From NCBI RefSeq assembly GCF_900636325.1, contig NZ_LR134263.1, positions 620,001 to 684,000 on the forward strand: DNA of 64,000 nt, in the 5' to 3' direction. Of this stretch, positions 1 through 8,128 are shown piece after piece. Numbering within the stretch: position 1 is the stretch's first letter; every line of letters begins with the position of its first letter. The translations under genes were made by a program, and so were the position numbers. The DNA is from Staphylococcus delphini. Lineage in GTDB: Bacteria > Bacillota > Bacilli > Staphylococcales > Staphylococcaceae. The notes below the pieces were generated by a model, which did no database searches, was not told the DNA's origin, and worked only from the letters and a program-made list of their open reading frames with translations.

Positions 1-539
1 ATATAACGAATCGCTTCTCTGACGTTAGAATATTTTTCATTTTTAACGACATGAAACGGTTTGGGAAAATGTTGATGCAGTTCATATAGGAGTTCGTATA
101 AATCGCGCATATGTTGAATATCATCAGAGCTTTCTGTGGCGTATTCAATGGAACGGTGACACATCCGATATATGATTTGGCGAATGGCGTTCGTTGGTTG
201 ATTTTGAATGACGCGTGTTTCATATAAAGACGTACGGTTTAAATAATCAAAAACGAGTTTTCCGCTAAAACCCACCCAATAATATGTCCACGGCTCGTCC
301 AAAGTGGATTCATAGTGTACGTTCATGCCGCGACAAAGTAAGAAGAGGTCACCCGGTTTCAATGTATACTTTTTTTGATTGTATGTGAGTGTACCCGTGC
401 CAGACATAACCACATGGAGCACTGCTGGTTTGGTCACCTCATATTGATAACCCCCTTGAGGCGTTCCAATTTCAATCCCACATTCATCAATATTGGCTTC
501 GAATTGATTCTTTTTAAACATCTTCCAGAGTAATTGCAT
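1..539 (-). CDS. AraC-family transcriptional regulator, N-terminal part (cut by window edge)
   Basis: The gene starts at an ATG at 539 (GGGGTGGG ribosome site just upstream) and runs off the left edge, so only about 179 residues are visible. These form an AraC-type cupin sensing domain: a beta-rich stretch with VMSGTGTLTYN, YTLKPGDLFLL and EPWTYYWVGFSG, followed by a helical linker. The DNA-binding HTH pair expected at the C-terminus lies outside the window. The family senses sugars or similar small molecules and activates neighbouring genes. It is divergent from the LacZ-like orphan domain gene at 674, which would be the natural regulatory target, but that is inference. Confidence 0.85.
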   Translation of the reverse strand, partial: MQLLWKMFKKNQFEANIDECGIEIGTPQGGYQYEVTKPAVLHVVMSGTGTLTYNQKKYTLKPGDLFLLCRGMNVHYESTLDEPWTYYWVGFSGKLVFDYLNRTSLYETRVIQNQPTNAIRQIIYRMCHRSIEYATESSDDIQHMRDLYELLYELHQHFPKPFHVVKNEKYSNVREAIRY

Positions 540-673
540 TTATCCCACCCCGATAACTTTAAATATGGAAACATTTTAACATATACAGTGACGATTGGTA
601 TATATTATCTTGTGGTCTAAAGTGTTAAATTAAAAACACAAAAAAATATATATTTTAATACTGAGGTGATGAG

Positions 674-1459
674 ATGAACCAGCATTTGAAAAAGATAGAA
701 ATGCGAATTAATCAATACCAATTAACGAAAAGAACGCGTTATATTCCGTACATGAGCCGTCATGTATTTGCGATTCCATATATCAAATTTTTAAGTCATG
801 CAGTAACCCCTTTAAATCAACAATGGCACTATGAAACTGAAACTGGCATCATGCATCCATTAACGGATAAAAATGAAATGTCGGATTTGCACATTGTACG
901 TTCTTTTATGATAGAAGATTTTGATGACAGTAAAGATTATCATTTAAATGTTGAAGGGATACGGCAATCTTTTATGATTTATATCAATCAAAGTGTTGTT
1001 GGAACGGTAGAAGGCAATGAAGGGCATATCGAGTTTGATATCACACATGCTATTCATGGTGAAATGAATGTCATTGAACTGGTGCCCACAGAAACGATGA
1101 TGTCCCCCCAACAAAACCTGTTTAACGATATGTACGTACTTGAAAGGGCAAACGATCGAATTGTAGATTATTCTGTCGATGTGAGCCAAAATGCACGTGG
1201 CGATATAAGTGTACGTATTCAAATTCAAGATATCGAAGGCGCCCCGTTAATCAGCTATTTATTACAAAACGAGCAGCACGTCACATTCGCTAAAGGGTTA
1301 ATGGACATCGACAGTAGTTACCATTTAGTTATTCCGGCACATTTAGTCGGACAGCAAGGGAAACATTTTACATTGTTTTTAGAGACTGAAGATGAAACGA
1401 TTGCACATGATATTGACTCAAATGGCGAACATGAGCCGATTAATGTCAAAACAGTTTAA
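674..1459 (+). CDS. Orphan GH2/LacZ-type sugar-binding and Ig-like domain protein, no catalytic barrel
   Basis: 261 residues with no signal peptide or membrane segment. Residues about 85-165 follow the beta-galactosidase jelly-roll pattern: a DYHLNVEGI strand, then SFMIYINQSVVGTVEG (LacZ: function as the 'VNGxxVGYxxxS' strand), IEFDITHAIHGEMNVIEL (LacZ: 'EFDLTxxLxxGEN') and FNDMYVLERANDRIVDYSV (LacZ: 'FRDVxLLxRPxxxIxDxxV'). The rest resembles the following Ig-like domain. The TIM barrel and its two catalytic glutamates are absent, and the downstream sequence does not supply them. It is either a relic of lacZ or a stand-alone carbohydrate-binding protein. The reading frame is intact and preceded by GAGGTGATGAG, which argues for selection. 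Function unknown. Confidence 0.6.
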   Translation: MNQHLKKIEMRINQYQLTKRTRYIPYMSRHVFAIPYIKFLSHAVTPLNQQWHYETETGIMHPLTDKNEMSDLHIVRSFMIEDFDDSKDYHLNVEGIRQSFMIYINQSVVGTVEGNEGHIEFDITHAIHGEMNVIELVPTETMMSPQQNLFNDMYVLERANDRIVDYSVDVSQNARGDISVRIQIQDIEGAPLISYLLQNEQHVTFAKGLMDIDSSYHLVIPAHLVGQQGKHFTLFLETEDETIAHDIDSNGEHEPINVKTV

Positions 1460-1563
1460 AATTCATTTGAAAGCGTATCAAGGTGATAAAAGCCCCTGGT
1501 ACGCATTTTTATTTAGTTTTAAGTAGAGGACAATAGACATACGAAAGAATTTAACACAGTACC

Positions 1564-1613
1564 TTGCAATGTATAATAGTGTGTGCTATTTTATATTTGA
1601 GTATTATACATTG
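1564..1613 (+). promoter_or_regulatory. PadR operon promoter with perfect 12-bp inverted repeat
   Basis: A TTGCAA -35 (1564-1569), 17-base spacer and TATTTT -10 (1587-1592) lie upstream of the PadR gene. Two arms, CAATGTATAATA (1567-1578) and TATTATACATTG (1602-1613), are perfect inverted repeats 23 bases apart that bracket the -10. PadR proteins bind ATGT...ACAT palindromes, so this is the likely autoregulatory operator. Position and symmetry are seen; the binding protein is inferred. Confidence 0.6.
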
Positions 1614-1649
1614 ATTAGTACTGATTAATGTATTCATGGAGGTGCAACA

Positions 1650-1970
1650 ATGAACATCCAATTCAAAAAAGGTGCGTTAGAAATGATTGTACTGTTGATT
1701 ATTAAAAAGGAGCCGCAGTATGGCTACTCACTCGTACAAAATATTTCTAAGCATATGATGATTGCTGAAGGTACGGTTTATCCGTTGTTACGTCGGCTTG
1801 TTAAAGAAAGCTGCTTGACGACGTATTACGAACCGTCAACGGAAGGACCTGCGCGTAAATATTATGAACTCACACGTGAAGGGGCTCAGCGGTTACAACA
1901 ATTGAAATCAGAATGGCATGAATTTGTCAGTATCGTGAAAATTTTTATCGAGGAGAGTGAATGCGAATGA
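1650..1970 (+). CDS. PadR-family transcriptional regulator
   Basis: 106 residues, start set by GGAGGTG 7 bases before the ATG. The whole protein is the PadR winged helix: recognition-helix region GTVYPLLRRL at residues 41-50 and the wing motif GPARKYYELT at 66-75, followed by a short C-terminal helix (PadR subfamily 2 length). It opens a three-gene overlapping operon with a HAAS-domain protein and a DUF4097 protein, a combination common in Firmicutes where the regulator represses its own operon in response to membrane-active compounds or stress. The inducer here is unknown. Confidence 0.9.
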   Translation: MNIQFKKGALEMIVLLIIKKEPQYGYSLVQNISKHMMIAEGTVYPLLRRLVKESCLTTYYEPSTEGPARKYYELTREGAQRLQQLKSEWHEFVSIVKIFIEESECE

Positions 1971-2524
1971 CGAAAGCAGAATATTTGAACACCCTTTATC
2001 AATACTTAAAGGGCATGCCTGAATCAGAAAAACGAGACATTGTGGCTGAATATGAAAATCATTTTATTGAAGGGTTACGTGATGGCAAATCTGAACAAGA
2101 AATCATCGGGATGTTAGGTGCGCCGAAAGAGATGGCACGGGCTATCAATGCACAAAGTGCGGTGAACCAAGCTAAAGAGAGTCAAAAAACATCGAATATC
2201 ACAAAAGCGCTTGTTACTGTGATAGGGTTGAGTTTGTTGAATTTTATTTTGATTACGGGACCATTAATGATTGTACTGGGCATCCTTTTGAGTATTGTAT
2301 TAATGAGTGTTGCCTTTCTCATGACACCATTTGCTTTAGTGTTTAAATATTACGTTTTATCAGAAGTCATCCTCATTGATGACGTGTTTGCGACAGTGGG
2401 TTGGTTCGGATTGGGGCTCATCTTGATTGTATTATTATTTTTTATCCTCAAATGGAGTTATATCGGATTTGTAAAATATTTAAAATGGAACGTTAAATTG
2501 GTGAAAAGAGGTGTAAGTGCATGA
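1961..2524 (+). CDS. HAAS/DUF1700-domain membrane protein
   Basis: 187 residues. The first 60 form the soluble HAAS domain (EYLNTLYQYLKGMPESEKRD... with LGAPKEMARAI near residue 50), typical of membrane proteins encoded beside PadR regulators. Hydrophobic segments follow at about 75-125 and 140-170. The ATG overlaps the end of the PadR gene by 10 bases, and the stop overlaps the next start (ATGA), so translation is coupled. Likely an envelope protein whose precise function is not known; the HAAS domain is thought to mediate partner or signal interaction. Confidence 0.85.
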   Translation: MRMTKAEYLNTLYQYLKGMPESEKRDIVAEYENHFIEGLRDGKSEQEIIGMLGAPKEMARAINAQSAVNQAKESQKTSNITKALVTVIGLSLLNFILITGPLMIVLGILLSIVLMSVAFLMTPFALVFKYYVLSEVILIDDVFATVGWFGLGLILIVLLFFILKWSYIGFVKYLKWNVKLVKRGVSA

Positions 2525-3336
2525 AACGTGCATTGTTCATTGTGTTTTTAATCGGATGTGTGATGTTTATCGTTGGACTTGCCGGCACGGTTTATTACAC
2601 ATTTTTTCATGACCAGCAAGATCATGAGATGACACAAAAAACTTATAAGACGAATGGCATAAAAAAGTTAGCGCTAGATACTAAAGGTAGAGATGTAACA
2701 TTTGTCAAAGGCGATACATTGAAAATTAAAGGTGACATCTCAAATGAAGATCACCTTAAAGTTGAGAAAAATGGGTCTCAAATGAACGTATCTATTTCCA
2801 GTGAGAAACGTCAAAATATCTCAATTCATCTTAATCCGTTTCGTCCTTTAGATAAAAAGCAACTTATCATTACTCTACCTACTTCACAAATGGATCAAGT
2901 GACGTTGAATGGGACAGATACAACTATGACTGTAGATGACCTTGAACTCGCACATTTAACTTTGAACCTAACGAGAGCAGATTTGTATGTAGATGACAGT
3001 CATATTCAACAACTCGCTACAGCTATGAAGGACAGTGCTTTGTATACGGAACATACTGATTTTAAAAAGGTGACTGCAAAAGTAGGTGCTAGCGATGTCA
3101 GCTTAGAAGATGTGCCACAAGATATCCCGATGTCTTGGGAAATTAATGACAGTACTGTGGAGGTTACTTACGTAGGTCAACTTTCGAATACAGCATTTCA
3201 TATCGATGGGGATGAAGGGGATGTCAACTTAGACGGTGTTGAAGGACTGAACAATAATAAAGTCGGTCGTGGTGAGCATCAAGTCGATATTAAAGTTGAA
3301 AATGACGGTGATGCGACATTTTCAGCATATGAATAG
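2521..3336 (+). CDS. DUF4097-family membrane-anchored protein
   Basis: 271 residues. An N-terminal hydrophobic segment (about residues 4-27, no lipobox cysteine in the right place) anchors an extracytoplasmic region rich in short beta-strand repeats such as VTLNGTDTTMTVDDLELAHLT, the pattern of the DUF4097/DUF4098 right-handed beta-helix. Start ATG overlaps the HAAS gene stop by four bases. Third gene of the PadR operon. Family members are proposed to act as adhesin-like or stress-sensing envelope proteins; no enzymatic residues are evident. Confidence 0.85.
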   Translation: MKRALFIVFLIGCVMFIVGLAGTVYYTFFHDQQDHEMTQKTYKTNGIKKLALDTKGRDVTFVKGDTLKIKGDISNEDHLKVEKNGSQMNVSISSEKRQNISIHLNPFRPLDKKQLIITLPTSQMDQVTLNGTDTTMTVDDLELAHLTLNLTRADLYVDDSHIQQLATAMKDSALYTEHTDFKKVTAKVGASDVSLEDVPQDIPMSWEINDSTVEVTYVGQLSNTAFHIDGDEGDVNLDGVEGLNNNKVGRGEHQVDIKVENDGDATFSAYE

Positions 3337-3445
3337 CTGGCCATTTAATGGAAAAGGTGAAGCGGTATGATTACATTTATAAAAGTAAAAAACAGATGAC
3401 TAAGCATAAAAAACGTATCTTTTCATAAAAAATAATACGCGAGAC

Positions 3446-3487
3446 TTGTCAAAGTGAGATAAAAGTGTATAATCCTTATCATGATAA
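3446..3487 (+). promoter_or_regulatory. NhaC promoter with 12-bp palindrome at the start site
   Basis: TTGTCA (3446-3451), 16-base spacer, TATAAT (3468-3473). Directly downstream TTATCATGATAA (3476-3487) is a perfect palindrome covering the expected transcription start, a typical repressor position. It does not fit the Fur 7-1-7 pattern. The regulator is unknown. Confidence 0.55.
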
Positions 3488-3508
3488 TAAGATATTGAGG
3501 GGAAAGAC

Positions 3509-4849
3509 ATGTCTAAAGAATTAAGAAGTCAAAAACAATATGGTGCACTTGCTTTATTACCATTAGTCATCTTTTTAGTATTGTACATTGGTGTGGGGCT
3601 CGTCTTTACAATGCTCGGCACAAAAGATGCATTTCAACTATTACCGCGACATGTGGCGATTTTTATTGCGATTGTCATTGCATGGACGTGCTACGATCGT
3701 AAAACGCCCATCACGCAAAAAGTTAAAATATTTACAGAAAATGCAGGTTCTTCGGGGATTGCAGAACTTGGATTGATTTTACTATTAGCAGGTGGTTTTG
3801 CGAGCGCGGCATCAGCAATGGGTGGTCAAGAAGCGATGGTTAACTTGGGCTTATCTATTATTCCACCAAGTTTGCTGATTCCTGGTATTTTTGTGATGAG
3901 TGCTTTTGTCGCAACATCAATAGGGACATCAACAGGCACACAAGCTGCTTTTATTCCGATTGGGGTTGCTGTTGCTCAAGCGGCAGACTTAAATGTAGCG
4001 GCTGCTGCGGCTGCGGTCATTGCAGGCGCTTACTTCGGCGATAACTTATCTATTATTTCTGATACGACGATTGCAGCAACAACAGGTGTAGGTGCGAAGA
4101 TGAAAGATAAGTTTAAAGCGAATTTTCTTATCGCACTGCCTGCAGCGATCATCACTTTTATTATTTATGCCATTGTTGGTGGGACAGGGCATATTAAAGG
4201 TGATTTAAGTTTTAATTTTATTGATGTGATTCCATATTTATTCGTCCTCATTGCGGCTATTGCGGGGATGAATGTCATGCTCGTGTTAATTTCGGGGACG
4301 GCTTTGACAGGTATGATTGGTGTCGCACGAGGAAATATTGGCGTCTTTGAATGGACTTCTAAAATTGGGGAAGGAATGGAAGGCACGTTCTCCATTTTCC
4401 TTATCGCTTTCTTAATTTCAGGTTTAGTCGCTTTAATTCGATACTATGGCGGTATTGACTGGATTGTAGAAACAATGAAAAAACGTGCAAATGGACCGAA
4501 AAGCGCTGAATATGCGATGAGCTTTCTATCGGGGCTGTTGTCAGCAGCTTTAGTGCACAATGTCGTCGCAATTATTATTTCAGCGCCTATCGCTAAAGAA
4601 CTCGGCCAAATGTATAAAATTGCACCAAAACGAATGGCCAGCTTGTTAGACATTTTTGCTGCTAGTGCATTAATGGTGTTGCCTCATGACAGCGGGATGT
4701 TAATGGCTGAACAGTTCGGCCATGTTTCTTATTTTGAAGTATTGAAGTTTTCATATTATCCACTCATTTTAATTTTATGTGCGGTCATTTCAATTCATAT
4801 CGGCATGTTTAGAAAACAGAAAAATAATGCTGTTGATGAACAAGCATAA
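3509..4849 (+). CDS. NhaC-family Na+/H+ antiporter (first of three)
   Basis: 446 residues with 10-12 hydrophobic segments and no soluble domain. Characteristic NhaC loops are present: ATSIGTSTGTQAAFIPIG (about residues 133-150) and GAYFGDNLSIISDTTIAATTG (about 173-193), the region carrying acidic ion-binding residues. RBS TTGAGGGGAAAGAC precedes the ATG. The family exchanges Na+ for H+, or couples Na+ to malate, lactate or other substrates; sequence alone does not fix the substrate. Monocistronic with its own promoter. Two paralogues occur at 23450 and 55779. Confidence 0.9.
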   Translation: MSKELRSQKQYGALALLPLVIFLVLYIGVGLVFTMLGTKDAFQLLPRHVAIFIAIVIAWTCYDRKTPITQKVKIFTENAGSSGIAELGLILLLAGGFASAASAMGGQEAMVNLGLSIIPPSLLIPGIFVMSAFVATSIGTSTGTQAAFIPIGVAVAQAADLNVAAAAAAVIAGAYFGDNLSIISDTTIAATTGVGAKMKDKFKANFLIALPAAIITFIIYAIVGGTGHIKGDLSFNFIDVIPYLFVLIAAIAGMNVMLVLISGTALTGMIGVARGNIGVFEWTSKIGEGMEGTFSIFLIAFLISGLVALIRYYGGIDWIVETMKKRANGPKSAEYAMSFLSGLLSAALVHNVVAIIISAPIAKELGQMYKIAPKRMASLLDIFAASALMVLPHDSGMLMAEQFGHVSYFEVLKFSYYPLILILCAVISIHIGMFRKQKNNAVDEQA

Positions 4850-5027
4850 CGGTGCCGCGTCGTTGTAATGATACGCATAGCAAGGGCTAGGACATTGAGA
4901 TTTCCCAGTCCCTATCCTATTTATGGACTTATATCCATTATTGATGATAAAACAGTATAAAAATGAAGGCGAAATGGGATGCAAAAAATTGATGCTATTA
5001 GTTTTCTTAATTTCATAAACTTGCCCT

Positions 5028-5363
5028 CAGTTTCCTGTATTTGATTTTAGATTGCCCAGAAGGCTGACACTCCTGAGGGATAAGTTAAAGGCTAAATAAC
5101 GTCATTTAACTTTAAAAGTGGCTACCGTTTATCGCAGTAGCTGTCTGACTTCTCAATGTTAGCACTTTTGAGAAGTCTAGTCAGCCTTGCGGGGGCAGTA
5201 CGACGAAATCTTTGTTACACATGAGATTTCTGTACTGCTCCCAAAATCCAATTTGGCTTCCATATCATGTATGATTTAATCAAGCCGAATTTAGTTGAAG
5301 GGCCAGCCTCTAGGAAAGGGAAGCCATGAAGGCAATCAAAGCCAAAATTATTGAGGGCAAGTT
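5028..5363. repeat. Intergenic repeat element, copy A, with 12-bp terminal inverted repeats
   Basis: Most of the 570-base gap between nhaC and the glycosylase gene is one copy of a dispersed element. It contains hairpin 1 (5147-5177, arms GACTTCTCAA/TTGAGAAGTC), hairpin 2 (5191-5242, arms GGGGGCAGTAC/GTACTGCTCCC) and a following AAATCCAATTTGGCTT block. AACTTGCCCTCA (5028-5039) and TGAGGGCAAGTT (5352-5363) are perfect inverted repeats at its two ends. No open frame. Related copies lie near 14.8, 20.5, 43.6 and 43.9 kb. Confidence 0.8.
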
Positions 5364-5420
5364 AAACAAAATACCGTATCATGAGCATCAAAAATTTTTG
5401 TGTCCCATTTCCTTTAAACT

Positions 5421-6029
5421 CTACCGCCACGTTTCCTCAACAGGCCACATCTCACTTTTTCGTCGATGTGATACATACGGATTCCCTTTAACACTATAAC
5501 GTAAATGGGCAGCTGTCCAATCGCCTTTATTCGGAATCCCGATACGCGGTCCAACTTCGATCTCTCGCGGAAACTTTCGATTTTTCGTATCAATTTTTAA
5601 ACGCCCCATATTCAACTGACTGCCATCAATAGAACGAGGGATTTGCATTGCAGCGGTTAACTTTCCTGGCCCATTCGTTAACGCATAGCCTTGTCGACCA
5701 CGATTACGTTGCATCATTTCAATGCCTGCTTCAGGTTGAATGGCACGGATGAGTACACCTTCTGGCACGCCTTGTTCTTGTGTCACAAAATTGATGAGCA
5801 AGTGACGGTGCATGACATGTGCATAAATGGTCCCGCCCTGTCGATAAAGAGATTCGACTTTCGGTGTGCGACGTCCTTGATAGCCATGTGCAGCTTGATC
5901 TTTAAAACCTAAATAGGCTTCTGTTTCGACAATATAGCCACTATAGGTGATTTCTGGTGTTTCATAAATCAATTGAACCCCGAGTAAGTTTTGGGCGGTT
6001 TGAATCGTCGGTGGGTGAATAAAATCCAT
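5421..6029 (-). CDS. 3-methyladenine DNA glycosylase (Aag/MPG family)
   Basis: 202 residues from the ATG at 6029, chosen because GGAGGCGA lies 4-8 bases before it; an in-frame start 12 bases upstream overlaps that site. Removes alkylated or deaminated purines (3-methyladenine, hypoxanthine) in base-excision repair. Visible family features: the catalytic-glutamate block VETEAYLG (residues 34-41), [12 protein letters not shown], and [10 protein letters not shown]. Length matches the bacterial Aag proteins. Faces the DUF805 gene across a 185-base divergent intergenic region. Confidence 0.93.
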   Translation of the reverse strand: MDFIHPPTIQTAQNLLGVQLIYETPEITYSGYIVETEAYLGFKDQAAHGYQGRRTPKVESLYRQGGTIYAHVMHRHLLINFVTQEQGVPEGVLIRAIQPEAGIEMMQRNRGRQGYALTNGPGKLTAAMQIPRSIDGSQLNMGRLKIDTKNRKFPREIEVGPRIGIPNKGDWTAAHLRYSVKGNPYVSHRRKSEMWPVEETWR

Positions 6030-6214
6030 AGTCGCCTCCATTTAGTTTTAGGATATGATGCTATTTTACCGGAAATCGCTATGACATTCCAAACGTGTCA
6101 TACGATTTAACTTGACGGGAAAACGATAAAAAAATGATTAATATACTATAGCAATAAAAATGGATTATGGTAGACTAGAAGAGAACTACAACTTATTTAA
6201 GGAGGTCATTGAAT

Positions 6215-6895
6215 TTGGAGACACCTAAAGTAGGATTTGTTGAAGCATTTAAATTATATTGGACAAACTATGTGAATTTCAAAGGGAGAAGTCGTCGGAG
6301 TGAGTATTGGTGGGTTATGTTATGGCATCTCATCATTATGATACCAGCGTTATTTTTAGGCGTGGTTTTAATGTTTATTCCGATTTTAGGTTGGATCGTT
6401 GCAGTCATTTTGTTTATTGCTATTGGTTTATATTCGTTAGCAACCATTATTCCGAATCTCGCATTAACAGTGAGACGGTTTCATGATGTCGGCTTTTCGA
6501 TGTTGATTCCGATTTTATCGTTTATTTTAGGCATTATTTATAACATCGCTAGTGCATTTACGCAAAAAGAGACGTTATTCGAGGATGAAGCAACATCGAC
6601 AAATGTCAGCGTTGTGAATGAATTTGCTTTCTTGCCTAGCTGGGTTGCATTCACATTGATGGCTATTAGCATCATTTTAAGTTTAGTAACGCTTATTGTT
6701 TGTTTATTAGACAGTAAGGAACAAGATAATCAATATGGTCCTTCACCAAAATATGGTCGCCAATATGTAGGTGGTGATCGAAATCATGCCGGCATGGCGT
6801 ACCAACATGATTATCGCAATGACACAATGACGCAACAAGATGGACTGCGTGATATTGAAGAAACAGAAAAGAAAGACGATCCATATCGTTATTAA
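6215..6895 (+). CDS. DUF805-family membrane protein
   Basis: 226 residues starting at TTG 6215, nine bases after GGAGG (6201-6205); an in-frame TTG at 6209 is only three bases from that site and less likely. DUF805 signature GFVEAFKLYWTNYVNFKGRSRRSEYWW at the N-terminus (read in two halves), then four predicted membrane segments up to about residue 165 with TVRRFHDVGFS, the conserved 'RRxHDxGxS' loop. The C-terminal 60 residues are hydrophilic and charged. Function of the family is not established. Confidence 0.88.
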   Translation: METPKVGFVEAFKLYWTNYVNFKGRSRRSEYWWVMLWHLIIMIPALFLGVVLMFIPILGWIVAVILFIAIGLYSLATIIPNLALTVRRFHDVGFSMLIPILSFILGIIYNIASAFTQKETLFEDEATSTNVSVVNEFAFLPSWVAFTLMAISIILSLVTLIVCLLDSKEQDNQYGPSPKYGRQYVGGDRNHAGMAYQHDYRNDTMTQQDGLRDIEETEKKDDPYRY

Positions 6896-6908
6896 TGAAC
6901 TGAAGATA

Positions 6909-6948
6909 AAGACTTTTGCAGTGATGATGCTGTAAAAGTCTTCTATTA
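6909..6948 (+). terminator. Terminator of the DUF805 gene
   Basis: Arms AAGACTTTTGCAG (6909-6921) and CTGTAAAAGTCTT (6930-6942) pair with one mismatch around an 8-base loop; the U tract is weak. The remaining 280 bases up to the ABC gene hold its promoter and no gene I can support. Confidence 0.6.
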
Positions 6949-7152
6949 TATGGAGTCAGCAAAGAAATGCTCAACATTGTGATGTACAAGCGATCAAAAT
7001 GGCAAATATTGCGATGATAGCCATGTCTGTAGCTATGGCGTCGTATGTTTGCTTGAAATTACAAGACATACATTAAGGCATGGTGTTTGACGCCCGATGC
7101 TTTATCTTTTGAACCAATCATCCCACTCATTTTGTAATGTATTTACGTCATT

Positions 7153-7194
7153 TTGACAAATATACTTGTCAAATCGATGGGGATAAGCTATATT
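7153..7194 (+). promoter_or_regulatory. Promoter of the ABC-2 exporter operon with inverted repeat over the -35
   Basis: TTGTCA (7166-7171), 17-base spacer, TATATT (7189-7194). The -35 is the right half of a perfect inverted repeat TTGACAA (7153-7159)/TTGTCAA (7166-7172) with a 6-base centre, a plausible repressor site. A cre-like TGTAAGCGAAATAA at 7198-7211 has one mismatch to the CcpA consensus. Confidence 0.5.
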
Positions 7195-7228
7195 CAATGT
7201 AAGCGAAATAAAGAAGGAGTGTGCAGTT

Positions 7229-8128
7229 ATGACATTGAAAATTGAGCAAGTCACGAAGAAGTTCGGTCAATTTACCGCAGTGAATCAGATTTCTTTTGAA
7301 CTTGAAAAAGGGAAAATGTTAGGATTTTTAGGACGCAATGGAGCGGGCAAAACAACAACTTTCCGTATGATTTTAGGATTGTCTGAGCCTACTGAAGGAC
7401 GTATTACATATAACGGTCGGGTGATTGATCACACGATGTACAATCATATCGGCTATTTACCAGAAGAACGCGGCTTACATCCAAAATTAACAGTTACTGA
7501 AGAGTTGACGTATTTAGCGACATTAAAAGGCATGGATAAAGCCGCGATTCGTAAAGCGATTGATTATTGGTTGGAACGCTTTAAAATTACTGAAAATCGT
7601 CATAAAAAAATTGAAGCACTTTCAAAAGGGAATCAACAAAAAGTGCAATTGTTGGCGAGTATGTTGCACGAACCTGAATTGTTGATTTTAGATGAACCAT
7701 TTAGTGGACTCGATCCAGTGAACGTCGAGTTGTTGAAGCAAGCGGTGAAAGATTTGAATGCGCAAGGGACAACAATTATTTTTAGTTCGCATCGTATGGA
7801 GCATATTGAAGAACTGTGTGATGCGGTGTGCATTTTAAATCGTGGTGAGATGGTCGTTCAAGGTGACATTCCATCTGTCAAGGAAAGTGTCGGTTATAAA
7901 CGTGTCGTTGTGGATGCACCGTATGATTTATCAGAAGTTGCGTCATTACCAGGTGTATTACATCATAAAGTTGTTAAAACTGAAAACTTCTTCACAGTGT
8001 CGGATGAAACGGTGGCTGAAGCTATCTTTGAAGTCGTACAACAAAAAGGTTACACGAAGAGATTTCAATTGATGGAACCGACGATGAACGAAATCTTTAT
8101 CGAGAAAGTGGGTGATTTAGATGCGTAA
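7229..8128 (+). CDS. ABC-2 type exporter, ATP-binding subunit (YhaQ/NatA-like)
   Basis: 299 residues. Walker A GRNGAGKTT (about 37-45), Q-loop region PEERGLHPKLTV, signature LSKGNQQKVQLL (about 135), Walker B LLILDEPFSGLDP (about 151) and switch histidine SSHRM. A C-terminal extension of about 80 residues matches the DUF4162 domain of Na+-extruding and drug-exporting ABC-2 ATPases. RBS AAGGAGTG. The stop overlaps the permease start by eight bases, so the two form one exporter. Substrate unknown; related pairs export Na+ or hydrophobic compounds. Confidence 0.92.
   Translation: MTLKIEQVTKKFGQFTAVNQISFELEKGKMLGFLGRNGAGKTTTFRMILGLSEPTEGRITYNGRVIDHTMYNHIGYLPEERGLHPKLTVTEELTYLATLKGMDKAAIRKAIDYWLERFKITENRHKKIEALSKGNQQKVQLLASMLHEPELLILDEPFSGLDPVNVELLKQAVKDLNAQGTTIIFSSHRMEHIEELCDAVCILNRGEMVVQGDIPSVKESVGYKRVVVDAPYDLSEVASLPGVLHHKVVKTENFFTVSDETVAEAIFEVVQQKGYTKRFQLMEPTMNEIFIEKVGDLDA

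Noticed and set aside
944..1228. 94-codon open frame on the minus strand inside the LacZ-like gene
   Set aside because: No ribosome site, unusual composition, fully overlapped by the better-supported plus-strand gene. The same applies to the many other antisense or out-of-frame ORFs over core genes, such as those inside hutU, fdhF and galM.
3474..3492. Fur box at the NhaC promoter
   Set aside because: The palindrome TTATCATGATAA has a different centre and does not follow the 7-1-7 Fur pattern; kept only as an unnamed operator.
4790..4984. 64-codon minus-strand frame after the first NhaC gene
   Set aside because: Overlaps the NhaC end and a terminator-like inverted sequence, with no ribosome site.
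7198..7211. cre site for the ABC exporter operon
   Set aside because: One mismatch and located just at the transcription start with no metabolic link; left as a remark, not as a finding.
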